Shown piece by piece: positions 6,317 through 9,648 of a DNA stretch of 9,648 nucleotides; the stretch's first letter is position 1, and every line of letters starts with the position of its first letter. Below the pieces are notes generated by a model. The model was not told where the DNA came from, did no database searches, and saw nothing but the letters and a program-made list of their open reading frames with translations. The DNA comes from Burkholderiaceae bacterium (lineage in GTDB: Bacteria; Pseudomonadota; Gammaproteobacteria; Burkholderiales; Burkholderiaceae_C). Position numbers and translations under genes: made by a program. The stretch is taken from assembly GCA_017853735.1 (NCBI GenBank), contig JAFMJA010000090.1, forward strand, positions 1-9,648, written 5' to 3'.

Positions 6317-7804
6317 ATGAACTTTGAAATCAAACCGATCGATCTGGGCGGGGCGGCCCAAATCCATTCCGATGCCACGATACTGGTTTTCTCCAGTTCT
6401 TACCCAGCGGGTGATGATGTTTTATCAAAGCATCTGGCCCGGGCGCTCAAGGACGGCCAGTTGGATGTCAAGCCCGGAAAGTTGCTGGCACTGTTTCGCC
6501 CCGAGGGAACCAGCAGCCAGCGGGTGATTCTTGCTGGGGCTGGCGAGGGTTCAGCCAAGGAGGTGAAACAGGCTGTTGCTGCCGCCTGGAACGCCCTGAA
6601 AACCGGACATGCCCCGATCAAGAAATTGGTCTTGTGTCTGGCCGGACTTGCTACCGGGGGCGCTGTTCGTGCTGCAATCACTGCAGTGGCTGATGCCACT
6701 TATGTTTACACCGCCACCAAATCCAAGCCAGAAGGCCGAACACTCGAACAGCTCATCGTGTGCTTGCCGCAAGCCCGGGAGCTGGCGCCTGAATTCAAGC
6801 ACGCCACCGCAGTGGTAGCAGGTATCGAATTGGCCAAGGAGTGGGCTAATCGACCCGCCAACCACGCCACACCTAGCCATTTGGCGCAGGCCGCACGCAA
6901 GCTTTCCAAGGAAACCGGTATCGATTGCCAGGTGCTGGGCCCCAAGGAAGTGGCCAAACTGGGTATGGGTTCATTCAGCGCAGTGGCGCAGGGTTCGGAT
7001 CAGGCTTTGCGTTTCATCGTGCTCAGCTACCAGGGCGCCAGCAAAACCCATGCCCCCACTGTGTTGGTAGGCAAGGGCATTACCTTTGATACCGGTGGCA
7101 TCTCTCTCAAGCCAGCGGCTGAAATGGACGAGATGAAATTCGACATGTGTGGCGCTGCCAGCGTGCTGGGCGTTTTTCGCGCTCTGGGCGAGCTGAGGCC
7201 CAAAATCAATGTGGTTGGTTTGATCCCGGCCTGCGAGAACATGCCCGATGGCAGATCAGTCAAGCCAGGTGATGTGGTCACCAGCATGAGTGGCCAGACC
7301 ATCGAGGTGCTCAACACCGACGCGGAAGGGCGATTGATCCTGTGCGACGCCCTGACCTATGCCGAGCGGTTCAAGCCGCGGGCTGTTGTTGACATCGCCA
7401 CCTTGACGGGAGCCTGCGTGATTGCCCTGGGCTCGGTACGCAGCGGCATGTTTGCCAGCAACGATGCACTTGCCCAGGAATTGCTGGCTGCCGGAGAATC
7501 CGCTCAGGATCTCTGCTGGCGAATGCCCTTGGATGATGATTACGCCGAGGCCCTGAAGAGCAATTTTGCTGATGTCGCCAATGTGGGCGGACGTCCTGCC
7601 GGTGCGGTCACTGCGGCCAAGTTTCTGCAAAGGTTTGCCGACAAATACCCTTGGGCTCATCTGGATATTGCCGGGACAGCCTGGAAAAGTGGCGCCGCCA
7701 AAGGGGCGACTGGTCGTCCGGTGGGCCTCTTGCTGGATTTTTTGCTGGCACAGAAACCCTTGCCCGTGGCAAAGGCTCAGACCGCAAAAAACCGTAAAGC
7801 CTGA
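6317..7804 (+). CDS. pepA: Leucyl aminopeptidase (M17 family, PepA)
   Basis: The 495-residue protein is a cytosolic M17 metallo-aminopeptidase that removes N-terminal residues such as leucine from peptides and contributes to peptide turnover. The signature NTDAEGRL is present at 333-340. Putative ligands of the two-metal centre are K253, D258, D276, D335 and E337, with catalytic K265 and R339. Each lies exactly 17 positions below its E. coli PepA equivalent, so the active site is intact. The N-terminal third (about 1-160) is the less conserved macro-like domain. ATG 6317 is chosen because it gives the usual N-terminus MNFEIKPIDL and follows AAGGA by 11 bases. The frame is open further upstream (ATG 6275), but that would overlap lptF. 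In E. coli, PepA is also a DNA-binding accessory factor (XerB, carAB regulation); whether that holds here cannot be told. holC follows after 23 bases. Confidence 0.97.
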   Translation: MNFEIKPIDLGGAAQIHSDATILVFSSSYPAGDDVLSKHLARALKDGQLDVKPGKLLALFRPEGTSSQRVILAGAGEGSAKEVKQAVAAAWNALKTGHAPIKKLVLCLAGLATGGAVRAAITAVADATYVYTATKSKPEGRTLEQLIVCLPQARELAPEFKHATAVVAGIELAKEWANRPANHATPSHLAQAARKLSKETGIDCQVLGPKEVAKLGMGSFSAVAQGSDQALRFIVLSYQGASKTHAPTVLVGKGITFDTGGISLKPAAEMDEMKFDMCGAASVLGVFRALGELRPKINVVGLIPACENMPDGRSVKPGDVVTSMSGQTIEVLNTDAEGRLILCDALTYAERFKPRAVVDIATLTGACVIALGSVRSGMFASNDALAQELLAAGESAQDLCWRMPLDDDYAEALKSNFADVANVGGRPAGAVTAAKFLQRFADKYPWAHLDIAGTAWKSGAAKGATGRPVGLLLDFLLAQKPLPVAKAQTAKNRKA

Positions 7805-7827
7805 AAGACTTTTCTGCGGCCAAGACC

Positions 7828-8268
7828 ATGACCCAGGTGGACTTTCATTTCAATGTGCCAGATAAGATGCAGTACGCCTGCCGGCTCCTGCGCAAGGCAG
7901 TCAATTCAGGCGCCAAAGTGGTCGTCACCGGGCCTGGGGAACTCTTGCAGCAGCTGGATGTTCAGCTTTGGACCTTTTCCCAAACCGACTTTATTGCCCA
8001 TGCACTCCTGCCAGATCCGCATGGCGTGGCCGCAGCATCCGACATCGTATTGACCGAGCAAGCCCGACTGGCTGAACACCGGCAGGTACTTTTGAACCTG
8101 GCCGATTCAATTCCGCAGGATCTGGAGCTATTTGAACGTCTGGTAGAAATTGTCAGCCTCGAGGATGCCGATCGGACCTTGGCCCGAAACCGTTGGAAAC
8201 ATTACGCGGGGCTGGGATTAGAGCTCATCCAACACGATCTGGCCAAGAAATCTGATAATCTGCGCTAG
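7828..8268 (+). CDS. holC: DNA polymerase III chi subunit HolC
   Basis: The 146-residue product matches the chi subunit in length (E. coli 147) and pattern. It opens with TQVDFHFNVPDKMQYACRLL and has KVVVTGPGE near 30-38. LWTFSQTDFIAHAL (about 47-60) is the characteristic W-F...DFIPH-like core, and the C-terminal RWKHYAGLGLEL ends the domain. Chi joins the clamp-loader complex through psi (HolD) and binds the C-terminal tail of SSB, linking the replicase to SSB-coated lagging-strand template. The gene follows pepA by 23 bases, the conserved pepA-holC order, so co-transcription is likely. No strong ribosome site precedes ATG 7828. In E. coli valS comes next, but here a transporter binding protein takes that position. 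Betaproteobacterial HolD is often hard to detect, so chi may act mainly through SSB; this last point is inference. Confidence 0.93.
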   Translation: MTQVDFHFNVPDKMQYACRLLRKAVNSGAKVVVTGPGELLQQLDVQLWTFSQTDFIAHALLPDPHGVAAASDIVLTEQARLAEHRQVLLNLADSIPQDLELFERLVEIVSLEDADRTLARNRWKHYAGLGLELIQHDLAKKSDNLR

Positions 8269-8287
8269 CCTTATTGAGGCTCTTTTT
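8267..8287 (+). terminator. Weak intrinsic terminator or attenuator after holC
   Basis: AGCCT (8267-8271) pairs with AGGCT (8277-8281) around a five-base loop, and one further T-G pair is possible. CTTTTT follows directly. The stem includes the last two bases of the holC stop codon and ends a few bases before the ribosome site of the next gene. The stem is only 5-6 pairs, so partial termination is more likely than complete termination. It could limit read-through from pepA-holC into the binding-protein gene. Confidence 0.45.
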
Positions 8288-8293
8288 ACTTCT

Positions 8294-8299
8294 GGAGGA
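8294..8299 (+). promoter_or_regulatory. Strong Shine-Dalgarno site of the binding-protein gene
   Basis: GGAGGA ends three bases before ATG 8303. It is the best ribosome binding site in the window and fixes the start of the downstream lipoprotein gene. It contrasts with the weak sites of pepA and holC, consistent with the high expression usual for periplasmic binding proteins. Confidence 0.8.
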
Positions 8300-8302
8300 A
8301 GC

Positions 8303-9490
8303 ATGAATTTTGGATCAATCACCCTGAATGTGCTGGCCCTGACAGCAGTGGCCACTGTTTTGAGCGCTTGCGGCAAAAAGGAGCAGGCCGCTGCTCCGGC
8401 TGCGCCTGCCAGCGCTGCGCTGGTTGTCAAAATTGGCCATGTCGGGCCAATCAGCGGCGCCATCGCTCACCTGGGCAAAGATAACGAGATGGGCGCGCGC
8501 ATGGCCATTGACGAACTCAACGCGGCTGGCGTGACCATCGGCCAACAAAAAGTCACCCTGGAGCTGATGGCTGAGGATGATGCCGCCGACCCTAAACAGG
8601 GCACCGCTGTGGCGCAAAAACTGGTCGACGCCAAAGTGGCAGGTGTGATCGGGCACCTGAACTCGGGCACCACCATTCCAGCCTCCAAGCTTTACAGCGA
8701 TGCCGGCATTCCACAGATATCACCTTCGGCAACCAACCCGAAGTACACCCGCCAAGGCTACAAGACCGCCTTTCGGGTGGTCGCGGATGATGTCCATCTG
8801 GGCAGCACACTTGGTAAATACGCAGTAGAAAACCTCAAAGGCAAGAATGTCGCTGTGATCGATGACCGCACCGCCTATGGTCAGGGTGTGGCAGAGGAGT
8901 TCACCAAAGCGGCCGAAGCAGCCGGTGCCAAGATCGTGGACAAACAGTTCACCAATGACAAGGCCACCGACTTCAATGCCATCCTGACTTCTATCAAAGG
9001 CAAGAAACCCGATGTGGTGTTCTTTGGCGGCATGGACGCGGTGGCCGGTCCCATGCTCAAGCAGATGAAATCCTTGGGCATCAAAGCCAATTTCATGGGT
9101 GGTGATGGCATTTGCACCGCTGAATTGATAAAGCTCGCTGGAGATGCGATCGGCGAAAGTCAGGTTTATTGCGCCGAGGCCGGCGGTGTAGAGGGTGAAG
9201 CCAAGGTCGGCATGGACAAGTTCCGCACCGATTTCAAGGCCAAGTTCAATATCGATGTCCAGCTGTATGCGCCTTATGTCTACGACGCTACCAAGCTGAT
9301 GGTTGCTGCCATGGTGAAAGCGGGCTCTGTTGATCCTGCCAAATACCTGCCTGTCCTGGCCGCAACCTCTGACTACAAAGGCGTGACCGGCCCGATCGCT
9401 TTTGACGAAAAAGGCGATATCAAAAACGGTGCCCTCACTCTCTTTACCTACAAGGGTGGCAAGCGTGAACAGTTGGCGGTAGTTCGCTGA
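8303..9490 (+). CDS. Branched-chain amino acid ABC transporter substrate-binding lipoprotein (LivJ/LivK-like)
   Basis: The 395-residue product begins with a hydrophobic signal peptide ending in the lipobox L20-S21-A22-C23, followed by GKKEQAAAPAAPASA. This predicts cleavage and lipidation at C23 and a flexible linker. Glycine at position +2 rather than Asp suggests outer-membrane sorting by the usual Lol rule. The mature part is a type I periplasmic binding fold (Peripla_BP_6). It opens with KIGHVGPISGAIAHLGKDNE and includes AGVIGHLNSGTTIPAS, a segment lining the ligand site in Leu/Ile/Val-binding proteins. VDKQFTNDKATDFNAILTSI marks the second lobe. Such proteins capture leucine, isoleucine, valine or other amino acids or small acids for LivHMGF-type transporters. 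No permease or ATPase gene is in the window, and a strong terminator follows, so it appears to stand alone. The ligand cannot be assigned from the sequence. Confidence 0.92.
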   Translation: MNFGSITLNVLALTAVATVLSACGKKEQAAAPAAPASAALVVKIGHVGPISGAIAHLGKDNEMGARMAIDELNAAGVTIGQQKVTLELMAEDDAADPKQGTAVAQKLVDAKVAGVIGHLNSGTTIPASKLYSDAGIPQISPSATNPKYTRQGYKTAFRVVADDVHLGSTLGKYAVENLKGKNVAVIDDRTAYGQGVAEEFTKAAEAAGAKIVDKQFTNDKATDFNAILTSIKGKKPDVVFFGGMDAVAGPMLKQMKSLGIKANFMGGDGICTAELIKLAGDAIGESQVYCAEAGGVEGEAKVGMDKFRTDFKAKFNIDVQLYAPYVYDATKLMVAAMVKAGSVDPAKYLPVLAATSDYKGVTGPIAFDEKGDIKNGALTLFTYKGGKREQLAVVR

Positions 9491-9510
9491 ATTTTTTTGG
9501 CGTTTTACCG

Positions 9511-9537
9511 AAAGGGAGGGCGATGCCCTCCTTTTTT
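9511..9537 (+). terminator. Strong intrinsic terminator after the binding-protein gene
   Basis: GGAGGGC (9515-9521) pairs perfectly with GCCCTCC (9525-9531) around a GAT loop, and T9532-T9537 follows. AAAG upstream can pair with the first Ts to lengthen the stem to about 11 pairs. It lies 20 bases after the stop codon at 9490 and separates this gene from the tRNA gene. Confidence 0.92.
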
Positions 9538-9579
9538 ATCAGCCTACGGTGTCAAGCAGTCTGTCGAATGCCTGTGGGT

Positions 9580-9585
9580 TAAAAT
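9580..9585 (+). promoter_or_regulatory. Putative -10 element of the tRNA-Ser promoter
   Basis: TAAAAT matches the sigma-70 -10 consensus at five of six positions and ends ten bases before the first base of the tRNA. That spacing is right for a short 5' leader. No good -35 hexamer is seen at 16-18 bases upstream. The call rests on position and the -10 match, together with the terminator upstream that leaves the tRNA needing its own promoter. Confidence 0.5.
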
Positions 9586-9595
9586 CAGAACATTC

Positions 9596-9648
9596 GGAGA
9601 GGTGGATGAGCGGTTTAAGTCACACGCCTGGAAAGCGTGCGTGGGGTA
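9596..9648 (+). tRNA. tRNA-Ser(GGA), 3' part outside window
   Basis: The sequence begins with acceptor strand GGAGAGG, then TG and a D arm whose GAT/GTC stem includes one T-G pair. The anticodon arm CACGC-CTGGAAA-GCGTG (9623-9639) follows. The anticodon GGA at 9630-9632 reads serine UCC and UCU codons. The window ends in the variable arm, so the T arm and 3' acceptor strand cannot be checked. The GGAGAGG start and the D-loop form are typical of bacterial serine tRNAs, which have a long variable arm and total about 90 bases. Confidence 0.9.

Noticed and set aside
9491..9498. T-run just after the binding-protein stop codon as a terminator
   Set aside because: There is no stem in front of it; the real hairpin with its T-run is at 9511-9537.
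1..9648. CRISPR arrays, insertion sequences, long direct repeats or phage genes
   Set aside because: No regularly spaced repeats, transposase or integrase motifs, or terminal inverted repeats were seen on either strand.

Overview
The window looks like a chromosomal segment of a Gram-negative betaproteobacterium, most likely order Burkholderiales. The evidence is the lptF/lptG pair divergent from pepA-holC, a lipoprotein-type branched-chain amino acid binding protein, a tRNA-Ser(GGA) gene and moderately high GC. Genus cannot be settled from the sequence alone. No mobile element, CRISPR array or phage gene is visible.

Left and centre (1-6293, all minus strand): seven tightly packed genes run right to left and look like one operon. 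In transcription order they are lptF, lptG (LPS export permease subunits), a short CbiX-type chelatase, a PAP2 phosphatase, a UbiA-superfamily prenyltransferase resembling decaprenyl-phosphate phosphoribosyltransferase, an LPG-synthase-TM/UPF0104 membrane protein, and a GT39/ArnT-like glycosyltransferase cut off by the left edge. Three junctions overlap by 4 bases (ATGA, TTGA, GTGA); the others have gaps of 7-26 bases or a longer overlap. The last four genes read as a plausible lipid-linked pentose glycosylation module: PRPP is transferred to polyprenyl phosphate, the 5'-phosphate is removed, and a periplasmic GT-C enzyme transfers the sugar. This is inference and is the most interesting content of the window.

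Right (6317-9490, plus strand): pepA (M17 leucyl aminopeptidase) and holC (DNA polymerase III chi) follow the conserved pepA-holC order. They start only 23 bases from lptF on the other strand. A small hairpin with a T-run lies at the end of holC. It is followed by a gene with a strong ribosome binding site for a LivJ/LivK-type binding lipoprotein, closed by a strong intrinsic terminator.

Right edge (9541-9648): a probable promoter precedes the 5' part of a tRNA-Ser(GGA) gene that continues beyond the window. No gene-free stretch exceeds about 110 bases.
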